Below are positions 17,166 to 26,181 of a DNA stretch of 64,000 bases, piece after piece. The notes beneath the pieces were generated by a model. That model was not told the DNA's origin, ran no database searches, and was given only the letters and a program-made list of their open reading frames with translations. Position numbers and translations under genes: made by a program. The stretch is from positions 322,207 to 386,206 of the forward strand of contig NZ_KI912267.1 of assembly GCF_000235425.2 (NCBI RefSeq), read 5' to 3'. How positions within the stretch are numbered: the stretch's first letter is position 1; each line of letters begins with the position of its first letter. Origin of the DNA: Pseudofrankia saprophytica. Lineage in GTDB: Bacteria; Actinomycetota; Actinomycetes; Frankiales; Frankiaceae.

Positions 17166-18770
17166 TCAGGACTTGGCGAGGCCGATCTTGCTGAAGTCGA
17201 CCTCGAAGGCGCCGATGTTGTGCGCCTCCGGAATCCCGGAGATCCACTTCTGGGCAAGGATCCAGTCGTTGTTGTTCGACAGGTGCAGATAGCAGCCGTT
17301 CTGGCTGTAGGTCTGCGCCGCCTGGACGTAGGTGTTGACGTCCCCGGTGGCGACCGCCTTGTCGAGCAGCTCGTTCACCTCGGGCAGCTCGCACTGCAGG
17401 AAGTCGATGCCGCCGGCGTTGTCCCAGAAGACGTGACCCCACATGTAGGGGTCACCGCCGTCGGGGCCGTTGGAGGCGTCGACGAAGCTGTCCGGGCCCT
17501 TGGTCGGGTCCTCGGACCAGGTGAACACCTGGTCGGTGGTGTAGCCCTGGACCTTCGCGTCCAGCCCGTCCGCCGTCAGCGCCGCGGCGATGATGTTGGC
17601 CATCTTCTGGCCGTTCGGCTGGTTGGTCTGGAAACCGACGACGAGGCTCTTGTCGGCGGCCGTCTTGGCGTAGGCCTGCATCACCGACGGGTCGTAGCTG
17701 ATGTTCTGCTTGTCGGCGCCGCCGGGAATCATGCCGCGGGCGTAGACCGTCGTCGCCGGCGAGGCGAACTTCTCGCCGAGCACCTGCGAGACCAGCTGCT
17801 CCCGGTTGATCGCCTGCAGGTAGGCCATGCGGGCGTCGCGGGTGGCGAAGAAGTCCTTGTTCGGGTTGGTGGTGATCTGCGCGGCCGCCAGCTGCGGCAG
17901 GAAGTAGTTGTCGACGTTCTTGTCCGCGTACCGCGGGATCGCCGACGACGGGAGCGCGTTCACGACCAGGTGGACGTCACCCTTGTCGAACGCCAGCTGC
18001 AGCGCCGAGGCGTCGGTGTAGACGGGCAGCCGGATCGTCTTGAACGGGGACGTCCCGCCCCAGTACTTCGCGTACTGCGTGAGCACGTACAGCTGACCCA
18101 CGTTCGCGGTGGTCAGCTCGTAGGGGCCTGCGCCCAGGTCGTGGGTCTTGAGGTAGGTCTGCGCCTGGTCGCTGCCCGCGTGCTCGGTCAGGCCCGTCGG
18201 CGAGAGCATCTTCGGGCCGAACGGCGAGGCCAGGTAGTTCAGGAAGGCCGCGTTCGGCTGCTTGAGGTGCACGACCGCGGTGAGGTCGTCCGGCGTGTCG
18301 ACCGACGACACGATCGCGGCGAGGTAGGCGGGGCCGCCCTCGAGCGACGCCTGCCGGGCGATCGACGGCATGACCGCGGCCGAGGTGAACGAGGTGCCGT
18401 CGTGGAACGTCACGCCGGAGCGCAGGTGGAACGTGTACGTCAGCTTGTCGTCGCTGACCTCCCACGACGTCGCCAGCTGCGGGGCGATCTTGACCTGGTC
18501 GGTGTTGTTCTCGTACGTGACCAGACCGTCGTAGACGTTCTTCATGATGGCGATGCCGTTGCCGGCGTAGAAGATCGCCGGGTCGGGCGGCATGCCGATG
18601 TCGCCGAGCAGGCCGACGGTCAGCGTGCCATCGGTCGGCGGCGCGCTGACCGCGTCGCCGTCCCCTCCCGAGCCGCCGCCTCCGCAGGCGGCGAGGGTGG
18701 CCGCGAGCACGGCCGCGGCGGCCCCCAGGGCGGCGGCTCTGGCCGAGCGCCGTCCGAATGTTCGAGTCAT
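17166..18770 (-). CDS. ABC-type peptide/nickel-family substrate-binding lipoprotein
   Basis: This extracytoplasmic solute-binding protein of family 5 (534 residues) captures the imported compound for the adjacent ABC permeases. The signal peptide has Arg-rich start, hydrophobic core and the lipobox LAAC with Cys29, followed by a Gly/Ser linker. Mature motifs include YDGLVTYE, PQLATSWEVSDDKLTYTFHLR, GVTFHDGTSFTSAAV and the C-terminal CYLHLSNNNDWILA. ATG 18770 was chosen as it starts a proper signal peptide. The family binds peptides, oligosaccharides, nickel chelates or opines, so the ligand is open. The gene lies between the permeases and the oxygenases. Confidence 0.92.
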   Translation of the reverse strand: MTRTFGRRSARAAALGAAAAVLAATLAACGGGGSGGDGDAVSAPPTDGTLTVGLLGDIGMPPDPAIFYAGNGIAIMKNVYDGLVTYENNTDQVKIAPQLATSWEVSDDKLTYTFHLRSGVTFHDGTSFTSAAVMPSIARQASLEGGPAYLAAIVSSVDTPDDLTAVVHLKQPNAAFLNYLASPFGPKMLSPTGLTEHAGSDQAQTYLKTHDLGAGPYELTTANVGQLYVLTQYAKYWGGTSPFKTIRLPVYTDASALQLAFDKGDVHLVVNALPSSAIPRYADKNVDNYFLPQLAAAQITTNPNKDFFATRDARMAYLQAINREQLVSQVLGEKFASPATTVYARGMIPGGADKQNISYDPSVMQAYAKTAADKSLVVGFQTNQPNGQKMANIIAAALTADGLDAKVQGYTTDQVFTWSEDPTKGPDSFVDASNGPDGGDPYMWGHVFWDNAGGIDFLQCELPEVNELLDKAVATGDVNTYVQAAQTYSQNGCYLHLSNNNDWILAQKWISGIPEAHNIGAFEVDFSKIGLAKS

Positions 18771-18908
18771 GCGTCCAGTCCAATCAACGAGCGGGCGAAA
18801 GCGACGTGTGGGTGACGTGCGGGCAATGCGGCGGGTCACGGTCCGCGGGTCACAGGACGAGAGGTCACAGAACGAGGGGGCAGGACATGGGGTCACGAGG
18901 CGGGACGG

Positions 18909-19895
18909 TCACAGCGCGAGGCGCGGGTCGGCGACGGTCTGCAGGACGTCGACCAGCGCGTTCGCGACGATGTAGATGGCGCCGAGCAGCAACGTCACGC
19001 CGGCGATCGCCGGGAAGTCGGCGCTCGCGATGCTGTCGGACAGGTACGAGCCGATCCCGGGCCAGCTGAAGATCTTCTCGACGACGACGACGCCGGCGAA
19101 CATCGCGCCGAGCTGCAGGCCGGACATCGACAGCGCCGGGCCGAGCGCGTTGCGGACCACGTGCCGGCCGAGAACTCCGGCCTCGGTGACGCCCTTGGCA
19201 CGGGCGGTGCGGACGTGGTCGGCGCGCAGCGTCGTCTCGATGCTGGACCGCAGGATCCGGCCGATGGCGATCGCCGGCGCGATCGCCAGGGTCAGCGCCG
19301 GCAGCAGCAGATGGCGCAGCGCAGCGCCGAACTGGCCGGGGTCGGCGTGCAGCAGGCTGTCGAGCAGCATGAAGCCGGTCGGCGTCGACGTGTCCGCGCC
19401 CCGGCCGGCCGCGGGCAGCCAGCCGAGCTCGGAGTAGAACAGCACGATCCCGAGCAGGCCGACCAGGAACGCCGGCGCGGACGCGAACACCAGCAGCACT
19501 CCGCGCAGCGGGCCCGTGCCGCGGACGCGCAGCGCGCCGGAGAACGCGTACCCGGCACCGAGCAGCGCCGCCAGCACGAAGGCGGCGAACACCAGCTCCA
19601 GCGTCGCTGGGAAGAAATGCCAGAGATCGCCCGCCACGCCGCGGCGGGTGCGCAGCGACGTGCCCAGGTCGCCCTGGACGGCGTGGCCGACGTAGCGGAA
19701 GTACTGCTCGAGCAGCGGCCGGTCCAGGCCCAGCCGGTGGCGGACCTGCGCGATCTGGTCCGGTGAGGCCTTCGCGCCCAGGTAGGCGGCCGCCGGATCG
19801 GAGTCCGACAGGTGCGACAGCACGAACAGCACCAGCAGCAGGATCAGCAGCAGCCCGACGGCGACGCCGCCGCGGCGCAGCGCGAACTTGGTCAT
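18909..19895 (-). CDS. ABC transporter permease (DppB-type)
   Basis: This 328-residue inner-membrane permease has a DppB-like topology: an N-terminal membrane segment, a long extracytoplasmic loop (GAKASPDQIAQVRHRLGLDRP) and five further helices. The cytoplasmic EAA-type loop is visible as RADHVRTARAKGVTEAGVLGRHVVRNAL. ATG 19895 shares ATGA with the stop of the second permease gene. It pairs with the permease at 19892-20767 to form the translocation channel. Confidence 0.94.
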   Translation of the reverse strand: MTKFALRRGGVAVGLLLILLLVLFVLSHLSDSDPAAAYLGAKASPDQIAQVRHRLGLDRPLLEQYFRYVGHAVQGDLGTSLRTRRGVAGDLWHFFPATLELVFAAFVLAALLGAGYAFSGALRVRGTGPLRGVLLVFASAPAFLVGLLGIVLFYSELGWLPAAGRGADTSTPTGFMLLDSLLHADPGQFGAALRHLLLPALTLAIAPAIAIGRILRSSIETTLRADHVRTARAKGVTEAGVLGRHVVRNALGPALSMSGLQLGAMFAGVVVVEKIFSWPGIGSYLSDSIASADFPAIAGVTLLLGAIYIVANALVDVLQTVADPRLAL

Positions 19896-20767
19896 GACCG
19901 GCCTCCGAGCAGCCGGCGCAGCGCGTCGCCGCTGAGGTTGGCGATCAGCGTCAGGGCCAGCACCGCCAGCCCGGGGATGATCGGCACCCATCTCTGGCCG
20001 AGCAGCTGGTCGAGGTTGCCGGCCGTGTCGGCGCCGAGCTCGGCCGCCGGCTGCTGCTGGCCGAGGCCGACGAACGACAGGCCGGCGAGCAGCAGGATGA
20101 CGTTGCCGATGTCCAGGCTCGCGCTCACCACGGCGCTCGGCACGACGCCGGGCAGCAGGTGGCGCAGCAGCAGCCGCAGCGGGCCGACCCCGGCGAGCCG
20201 CGCCGCCTCGACGTGCGGCCGCGCCGCCAGCGCCCGCGTCTCGCCGCGCACGATCCGGGCGTAGTACGGCCACCAGACGATCGAGATCCCGACCAGCGTG
20301 TGGGCCAGGCTCGGCCCGAGCGCGGACACGATCGCGATCGCGACCAGCGTGCCCGGCATGGCCAGGAACAGGTCGGTGCCGCGCATCAGCACGCTGTCGA
20401 CCCAGCCGCCGAACGCGCCGGCGACCAGCCCCACCGTCCCGCCGACGGCCAGGCCGACGAGGACGACGAGGAGCGCGGACAGCCAGCTCGCCCTGATCCC
20501 GAACAGCACCCGGCTCTCCAGGTCGCGGCCGATCGAGTCGGTGCCGAGCAGGTGGTGCGGCGACAGCGGCCCGAGCGCCAGGTCGCCGACGGGGGCGATC
20601 GGGTCGTAGGGCGCGAGGACGGGGGCGAGCAGCGCGACCAGGGTGACCAGGCCGAGCAGCCCGACCAGCCCCCAGTCGGCCCAGCGGGACCGAGACTGCC
20701 ACAGCCGGCCGGCGCCGAGACCGAACCGGCCGCCGAACCGGGCGGGGACGGCGGCGACCGTGCTCAT
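19892..20767 (-). CDS. ABC transporter permease (DppC-type)
   Basis: This 291-residue partner permease carries the DppC signature: the N-terminal PYDPIAPVGD loop, HHLLGTDSIGRDLESRVLFGIRASW, and the EAA loop EAARLAGVGPLRLLLRHLLP. Six membrane helices are apparent. Its start overlaps the stop of the ATPase gene by ATGA (20764-20767), and its stop overlaps the DppB-type start by ATGA (19892-19895), so the transporter genes are translationally coupled. Confidence 0.94.
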   Translation of the reverse strand: MSTVAAVPARFGGRFGLGAGRLWQSRSRWADWGLVGLLGLVTLVALLAPVLAPYDPIAPVGDLALGPLSPHHLLGTDSIGRDLESRVLFGIRASWLSALLVVLVGLAVGGTVGLVAGAFGGWVDSVLMRGTDLFLAMPGTLVAIAIVSALGPSLAHTLVGISIVWWPYYARIVRGETRALAARPHVEAARLAGVGPLRLLLRHLLPGVVPSAVVSASLDIGNVILLLAGLSFVGLGQQQPAAELGADTAGNLDQLLGQRWVPIIPGLAVLALTLIANLSGDALRRLLGGRS

Positions 20768-22701
20768 GCGCGCTCCCCGGCGTCGAGACGGAAACGGGCG
20801 CTCTCACCCGACGGCGCGCCCGCCGGGGTGAGGCGTGGGACCGCGGCGAGCAGCGCCCGGGTGCGCTCGTGCGACGGAGTGGTGAGCACGGTGTCGGTGT
20901 CACCGATCTCGACGATCTCGCCGCCCGCGACGACGGCGATCCGCTCCCCCATCAGCCGGGCGACCGCCAGGTCGTGGGTGACGAACACGACCGCCATCCC
21001 GAACCGGGCGCGCAGGCCGCGGATGAGGTCGAGCACGCTGGCCGCGAGCGACGCGTCGAGCGCGCTCGTCGGCTCGTCGCACAGCAGGACGGCGGGCGGG
21101 ACGAGCACCGCGCGGGCCAGGCAGATCCGCTGGCGCTGGCCGCCCGACAGCTCGGCCGGCCTCGCCCCCAGCACCGCCGGCGGCAGGCCGAGCAGGTCCA
21201 TCGTCTCGGCGATCCGGGCAGCCGTCCCCGCCCGGCCGAGTCGCAGCGGCCGCAGCCGCTCGCGCAGCAGGCTGCCGACGGTGAGCCAGGGCGTCAGCGA
21301 CGAGCCGGCATCCTGGAAGACCATCTGCGCCTCGCCGCGCAGCACGGCGCGCCCGTCGCTCGGCTGGGTGAGCCCGGCGATGACCCGCAGCAGCGTCGAC
21401 TTGCCGGACCCGCTCTCCCCCACGATCGCCAGCGCCTCGCCCGCGGCGACGTCGAGGTCGACGCCGCGCACCGCGTGCACCACGTGCTTCGGCCCGCGGC
21501 CGCCGCGCGTGGTGAACCGGCAGTGCAGGCCGCGGATCTCGACGACCGGCGGCCCAGCGGGCGCCGACACCGCCGTCGTCGGCCCCGCCGCCACGGCGAC
21601 GGCTGGGACGGCCGGGACGGCCTCGGCCCGCGGGGCCGGAACGGTGGTGGCCGGGGCCGGGGCCGCCGCGACGTCGGACGCGGGGCGCCAGCAGGCCCGC
21701 CAGTGGCCGGGACGGTGCTCCTGCGCCGGCGGCTGCTCGACGGCGCAGCGATCGACGGCCAGCGGGCAGCGGGTGTGGTACGCGCAGCCGACGAGCCGCG
21801 CGGCGACGTCACCCGGCTCCGGTGGCAGGGTTCGCAGCGCGCCGGAGCGCGGGGTGTCCAGGTCGAGGCGGGAGCCGAGCAGGCCCGCGGTGTACGGATG
21901 GACGGCGTCGGCGAGCACGTCGCGGGTCGGCCCCGCCTCGGCGACGCGGCCCTGGTAGAGCACCACGATCCGGTCGGTGATCTGGGCCGCGACCGCGAGG
22001 TCGTGCGTGATGAACAGGACGGCGCAGCCGAACTCGTCGCGCAGTTCGGCGAGAAGCGCGAGCAGCTGCGCCTGGACGGTCACGTCCAGCGCCGTGGTCG
22101 GCTCGTCGGCGATGACGAGCGCCGGCCGCCCGGTGAGCGCGATCGCGGCCATCACCCGCTGGCGCAGCCCGCCCGACAGCTCGTGCGGGAACGCCCGCAG
22201 TCGCCTCACCGGCTCGGGGACGCCGACCGCGGTGAGCAGCCGGACGGCCTCGCCGGCGTCGCCGGTGACCTCGGTGATCTGCCGGCCGACCCGCATCGTC
22301 GGGTTCAGCGACGTCATCGGGTCCTGGAAGATCACACCGAGGTGCTCGCGGCGCAGCCGGCGCCGCTGCGCGGGCGTGCCACGCACCGGGTCGGTGCCGG
22401 CGACCTCGACCTCGCCGCCGACGCGCGGCCGGGCCGCGGCCGGCAGCAGGCCCATCAGGGTCAGCGCCAGCACGCTCTTGCCCGAGCCGGACTCGCCGAC
22501 CAGCCCGACGATCTCCCCGGGTGCGATGTCGAGGTCGACGCCGCGCAGCACCGGGGACGTCACCCCGCCCCGGGTGAGCGCGACCGTCAGCCCGCGCCCC
22601 CGCGCCACCGGCCGACCCGCCGAGGGCTCCGTCGAGGGCTCCGTCGCCGACGCCGCCGCGACCTTCGTCGGGGCCGCCCGCCTGGCCGTCACCTCAGCCA
22701 T
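20764..22701 (-). CDS. Fused double ATPase of a peptide-type ABC importer (DppD-DppF fusion)
   Basis: Two ABC ATPase domains are joined in one 645-residue chain, so one gene replaces the usual DppD and DppF pair. Domain 1 has Walker A GESGSGKS (69-76), signature LSGG (175-178) and Walker B with IADEPTTALD (about 197-206). It ends with the oligopeptide-transporter Cys motif (Cys306, Cys312, Cys319). An Ala/Pro linker of about 50 residues follows. Domain 2 has a second GESGSGKS (428-435), LSGGQRQR and LLCDEPTSALD. ATG 22701 overlaps the stop of the deacetylase gene in ATGGCTGA. Both domains keep all catalytic motifs, so both should hydrolyse ATP. Confidence 0.94.
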   Translation of the reverse strand: MAEVTARRAAPTKVAAASATEPSTEPSAGRPVARGRGLTVALTRGGVTSPVLRGVDLDIAPGEIVGLVGESGSGKSVLALTLMGLLPAAARPRVGGEVEVAGTDPVRGTPAQRRRLRREHLGVIFQDPMTSLNPTMRVGRQITEVTGDAGEAVRLLTAVGVPEPVRRLRAFPHELSGGLRQRVMAAIALTGRPALVIADEPTTALDVTVQAQLLALLAELRDEFGCAVLFITHDLAVAAQITDRIVVLYQGRVAEAGPTRDVLADAVHPYTAGLLGSRLDLDTPRSGALRTLPPEPGDVAARLVGCAYHTRCPLAVDRCAVEQPPAQEHRPGHWRACWRPASDVAAAPAPATTVPAPRAEAVPAVPAVAVAAGPTTAVSAPAGPPVVEIRGLHCRFTTRGGRGPKHVVHAVRGVDLDVAAGEALAIVGESGSGKSTLLRVIAGLTQPSDGRAVLRGEAQMVFQDAGSSLTPWLTVGSLLRERLRPLRLGRAGTAARIAETMDLLGLPPAVLGARPAELSGGQRQRICLARAVLVPPAVLLCDEPTSALDASLAASVLDLIRGLRARFGMAVVFVTHDLAVARLMGERIAVVAGGEIVEIGDTDTVLTTPSHERTRALLAAVPRLTPAGAPSGESARFRLDAGERA

Positions 22702-23686
22702 CGCCGCCACCCAGATCGTCGATGCCGCCGAGGCCGCCGAGGCCGTCACCGAGACCGAGGCCGAGGTTGAGGCCGCCGACGGTGGTGGGCCCCGCCGGCG
22801 GGGGCGCCAGGGCGGCGAACGCGTCGTGGATCTCGCCGGGCCGCGCGAACCAGGCCCGGTCACGCCGGGACGCCAGGTGCTCGAGCGCCCGGGTGACCTG
22901 GCGCAGCCGGAACGGCGCGCCGGAGACGAACGAGTGCAGGACGACGCTCATCACCAGCGGCTGGCCCTCGGACGCGGCCAGCAGTTCGTCGAACTCGTCG
23001 ACGATCATGTCGGCGAACGTGGCCGCGTCGACCTGACGGCCGATCATGGTGGTGCTGTCGTTGAGCTCCAGCGCGTACGGGATCGCGAGCAGCGGCCCGG
23101 CGGCCGCGCGCAGCCAGACCGGGCGGTCGTCGGCCCGCAGGTCCAGCAGGTACCGGTACCCGGTGGCGGCGAGCAGGTCGACGGTGTCCGCGGTGTGGGT
23201 GAGCCACGGGCTCGACCAGCCGCCGGGGCGGACGCCCTCCTCCTTCTCGATGCGGCTCGCGACCGCCTCGAGGTAGTCGCGTTCCTGGCCGGGCGGCAGG
23301 TCGGCGAGCGAGTCGGAGTTCGACACCCCGTGCCCCACCAGCTCGGCGCCGGCCGCGCGGGCCGCGTCGGTCACGGCCGGGGCGGCGTCGTAGACGCCGG
23401 TGTTGAGCAGCAGGGTCGGCGGGATGCCGTGCGCGCGCAGCCGGTCGAGCAGGCGGAACACACCGACCCGGTTGCCGTAGTCGCGCCAGGCCTCGTTGAC
23501 CAGGTCGGGCTGGGGCACGCCGGGCAGCAGGTCCTCGACGTGGCCGTCGCCCGGCCGGTAGTCCTCGACGCCGACCGCGACGTAGACGGCGAGGCCGTGC
23601 CCGCCGGGCCAGCGACCGGGCGACGGCGAGGTGATCGGGTCGTAGGGGTAGCGGCGCGCCCCGCGAGGTCCAGGGTGTCCGGTCAC
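22694..23686 (-). CDS. Polysaccharide-deacetylase-fold hydrolase (PuuE/allantoinase-like)
   Basis: This is a 330-residue NodB-fold protein of the subgroup that includes PuuE allantoinase and other C-N hydrolases. The VYVAVGVEDYRPG segment takes the place of the TFDDG motif of true chitin deacetylases. The second motif is GHGVSNSDSL, and the GGWSSPWLTHT and VLHSFVSGAPFR segments follow family order. The C-terminus is a Gly/Leu-rich tail. GTG 23686 was chosen because it overlaps the stop of the amidohydrolase gene by four bases (GTGA). Its place between an amidohydrolase and an importer suggests cleavage of an amide or ureide bond, which is inference. Confidence 0.82.
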   Translation of the reverse strand: MTGHPGPRGARRYPYDPITSPSPGRWPGGHGLAVYVAVGVEDYRPGDGHVEDLLPGVPQPDLVNEAWRDYGNRVGVFRLLDRLRAHGIPPTLLLNTGVYDAAPAVTDAARAAGAELVGHGVSNSDSLADLPPGQERDYLEAVASRIEKEEGVRPGGWSSPWLTHTADTVDLLAATGYRYLLDLRADDRPVWLRAAAGPLLAIPYALELNDSTTMIGRQVDAATFADMIVDEFDELLAASEGQPLVMSVVLHSFVSGAPFRLRQVTRALEHLASRRDRAWFARPGEIHDAFAALAPPPAGPTTVGGLNLGLGLGDGLGGLGGIDDLGGGDG

Positions 23687-25218
23687 AGGCCGCCTGCCCA
23701 TCTCGTCATGCCGACGTCGACGCCGGCCGCCTGGCGGACCATCCGCTGGTAGGTGGGGTAGAGCCGGCCCGCGCCCGCCCGGTGGGCGAGCAGGGCGGGG
23801 CGCTGCGCGGCGAACAGCTCCCTGGCCTCGGCCAGCAGCGCGGCCTCGTCGACGCTGGTCACCGTCCCGTGCTCGGCGACGACGACGCCGTCGACCATGG
23901 TCAGCGCGACGCCGCCGCCGGACTCGCAGTAGACGAGCTGGCCGGCGAGGTCGCCCAGCGGGGTGAACGCCGGCGAGTGCAGGTCGAGCAGCGTGAGGTC
24001 GGCGAGGCAGCCGGGCGCGACGCGGCCGAGCTCGCCGGAGCGCAGCATCGCCGCCGCGCCGCCGGCCCACAGCGCGTCGAGCACCTCGGCGGGCCGCGGC
24101 CAGCGCTCGCTGTCCAGGCCGGTGATGTTGTGGATCAGGCCGGTGGTCTTGACGACGTTCCACATGTCGGCCGCGTCGTTGCAGATCGCCTCGTCGACGC
24201 CGAGGGCGACCGGGATGGCGCGGTCGAGCATCGCCCGCAGCGGCATCACGCCGCTGCCCAGGCGCAGGTTGCTCACCGGGTTGTGGACGACGACCGCGCC
24301 GGCGGCGGCGATGGCGTCGAGATCGGCGTCGTCGGTCCACACGGCGTGGATGACGTTGGTCCGCTCGGTCAGCAGGCCGAGGCCGGCGGTGTACTGGACG
24401 AGCGAGCGGCCGGCGAAGCGCGGCTGGGCGGCGGCGAGCACCCGCTGCGCCTTGGTCTCCAGCATGTGGGCGTACAGCGGGACGTGGTGGCGGGCGCTCA
24501 GCTCGTCGAGCGCCTCGAAGTACTCGACGCTCACCCGCTGCGGCGCGGAGATCGACACGGCCGCCGTCAGCCGGCCGTCGGCGGCGCCGTGCCAGGTGTC
24601 GAACAGGTAGGCGTAGAGCTCCAGCAGCTCGTCGCGCGAGCGGGGGCCGGGGGCCAGGACGTCGTCGCGCAGGCCGGCGGGCGCGAGGTCGGCGAGGAAC
24701 GGGAGCTTGTCGGCCTCGGGCAGCTCCGGCTGGTCGAGGGCGACGGCGGCGCGGATGCCGCAGTCGGCGTAGGCCGAGGCGACCGCGTCGATGATCTCCG
24801 GGTCGGGCCAGGGCATGAAGAACGCGTCGTCCTGGACGGACGTGGTGCCGGTGCGCAGCATCTCCAGCGCGGCCAGCATGGTGCGCAGGTAGGCAGCGCG
24901 GGGGCTGGGGCGGGGCGCGTCGGCCGGCGTCTCGAAGAGCATGAACAGCTCGAGCGGCATGCTCGGCAGGTCGCCCTTGAGGTGGTTGGCCGGCGAGTGG
25001 AAGTGCGCGTTGACCAGGCCGGGGACCAGCAGGTGATGCCCGCGCCCTTCGACGACCCGGTCGGCGCCGTGGGGACCCTCGGTGTCGGCGGCGGTGCCGA
25101 CGGCCGTGCCGACGGCGGTGATCCGGTTGCCGATGACGTGGACGTCAGTCGGGCCTACGGCGTGCCCGGGGGCGCCGGCCTGATAGACGAGGACGTCGCG
25201 AAACAGGGTGGAGGTCAC
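23683..25218 (-). CDS. Amidohydrolase (TrzA/8-oxoguanine-deaminase/SAH-deaminase-like)
   Basis: This 511-residue metal-dependent TIM-barrel hydrolase belongs to the cytosine-deaminase/AtzF-like branch. The metal ligands are visible as NAHFH (His72, His74), AHML, HAVWTDD and GVDEAICNDAADMW, a pattern typical of deaminases acting on N-heterocycles (guanine, 5'-deoxyadenosine analogues, s-triazines). Terminal beta-sandwich strands appear at both ends (FRDVLVY, ADLTLLDLHSP). Its start shares ATGA with the stop of the racemase gene, its stop overlaps the deacetylase start. It is the second gene of the operon and probably deaminates or dechlorinates the imported compound. Confidence 0.88.
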   Translation of the reverse strand: MTSTLFRDVLVYQAGAPGHAVGPTDVHVIGNRITAVGTAVGTAADTEGPHGADRVVEGRGHHLLVPGLVNAHFHSPANHLKGDLPSMPLELFMLFETPADAPRPSPRAAYLRTMLAALEMLRTGTTSVQDDAFFMPWPDPEIIDAVASAYADCGIRAAVALDQPELPEADKLPFLADLAPAGLRDDVLAPGPRSRDELLELYAYLFDTWHGAADGRLTAAVSISAPQRVSVEYFEALDELSARHHVPLYAHMLETKAQRVLAAAQPRFAGRSLVQYTAGLGLLTERTNVIHAVWTDDADLDAIAAAGAVVVHNPVSNLRLGSGVMPLRAMLDRAIPVALGVDEAICNDAADMWNVVKTTGLIHNITGLDSERWPRPAEVLDALWAGGAAAMLRSGELGRVAPGCLADLTLLDLHSPAFTPLGDLAGQLVYCESGGGVALTMVDGVVVAEHGTVTSVDEAALLAEARELFAAQRPALLAHRAGAGRLYPTYQRMVRQAAGVDVGMTRWAGGL

Positions 25219-25937
25219 GCGGGCACCGGCCCGAGCCGCGACGGCGGCGCGTAGGTGGCGGCCCGCGAGGTCGACAGGTTCTGGGCGAGCAGGCCCTCGG
25301 CCATCGTCACGGCCGCGGCCACCCCCTCGACCACCGGGACGTTCAGCAGCTCCGTCAGCGGCCCGACCAGGTCCGCGAGCCCCGCGCAGCCGAGCACGAT
25401 CGCCTCGGCCGCGTCCGCGTCGAGCGCCGCCCTGGCCTCGGCGGCGACCGCGCCCAGCAGGTGCAGGGAGCCGTCGTGGACCTCGGCCACCGGTTCCTCG
25501 ATGGCCCGCACCGTCGCCCGGTGGGCGAGGCCGGTGTCGCGCAGCACCCGGTGGGACTGCTCCCGGGTGCGCGGCGGCAGCGTGACGACGCTGAAGCGGG
25601 CCGCGATCAGGGCGGCGGTGAACAGCGCCGCCTCGGTCATGCCGACGACCGGGCCGCGGGCCGTCTCCTTCGCGGCGGCGAGCCCGGTGTCACCGAAGCA
25701 GGCGACCACGTAGCCGTCGACGCCGGCGGCCTCCCCCGCGCGCACCTGGTCGAGAACGGCGAGCGCGCCGTAGACCTCGTCGGTGTTGCTCTCGACCGAG
25801 TCGACACCGTGGGCCGCCGTCGAACCGACCAGCCGGGTAGCCGGGGCGGCGGCCGATCGGGCGCCCGCCAGCACGGCACGCGTCATCGACGCGGTCGTGT
25901 TCGGGTTGACGATCATGATCGTCCGGGGAGCCGTCAC
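25215..25937 (-). CDS. Asp/Glu/hydantoin racemase-family protein
   Basis: This 240-residue protein of the Asp/Glu racemase superfamily fits best with hydantoin or allantoin racemases. The NPNTT phosphate-like loop is at 11-15. Both catalytic Cys residues are present: Cys80 in ACFGDTG and Cys184 in LGCAGLADL. First gene of the minus-strand operon; GTG 25937 is assumed although it lacks a ribosome site, and an in-frame ATG at 25916 is an alternative. It is divergent from the GntR regulator across a 244-base region that includes a GTATAC operator candidate only eleven bases upstream. The pairing with amidohydrolase and PuuE-like genes points to a ureide or hydantoin-like substrate. Confidence 0.88.
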   Translation of the reverse strand: MTAPRTIMIVNPNTTASMTRAVLAGARSAAAPATRLVGSTAAHGVDSVESNTDEVYGALAVLDQVRAGEAAGVDGYVVACFGDTGLAAAKETARGPVVGMTEAALFTAALIAARFSVVTLPPRTREQSHRVLRDTGLAHRATVRAIEEPVAEVHDGSLHLLGAVAAEARAALDADAAEAIVLGCAGLADLVGPLTELLNVPVVEGVAAAVTMAEGLLAQNLSTSRAATYAPPSRLGPVPA

Positions 25938-25943
25938 GCCACA

Positions 25944-25957
25944 AACGGTATACAGCT
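25944..25957. promoter_or_regulatory. GTATAC dyad, candidate GntR operator
   Basis: The palindrome GTATAC (25948-25953) lies in AACGGTATACAGCT, close upstream of the racemase start. FCD-type GntR regulators often bind TTGTATACAA-like sites, and the divergent gene encodes such a regulator. Autogenous and operon control from this site is plausible. Only the six-base core is perfect. Confidence 0.4.
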
Positions 25958-26181
25958 TGCCGTTTCGGCCAGGAAAAATGTGCGCTAAGTTCCCGTACTA
26001 CCAGCATCAACTCCCAAAAGATCATAAAAACGGTATTCAATCTGGCCTGACACGGCCGATCCGGCGCGCCAGTCAGCAGCGGCCGGCCGCGAGGTCGCGA
26101 AGCGGACGACGACCGGCGCGCCGGAAATGGGACGATGAAGCCACCGGGCTGTCGGGACGGCCGGGAGGGACTGGAGGGTCG

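Noticed and set aside
18909-20903. Long frame that would fuse extra N-terminal sequence to the DppB-type permease
   Set aside because: The added 336 residues are Arg/Pro/Ala-rich antisense-like sequence lying over the second permease. The ATG at 19895 gives a normal permease with an ATGA overlap.
25978-26181. Upstream ATG at 25978 adding 68 residues to the GntR regulator
   Set aside because: The added part is AT-rich, promoter-like and has no fold; ATG 26182 is right at the start of the family sequence and behind GGAGG.
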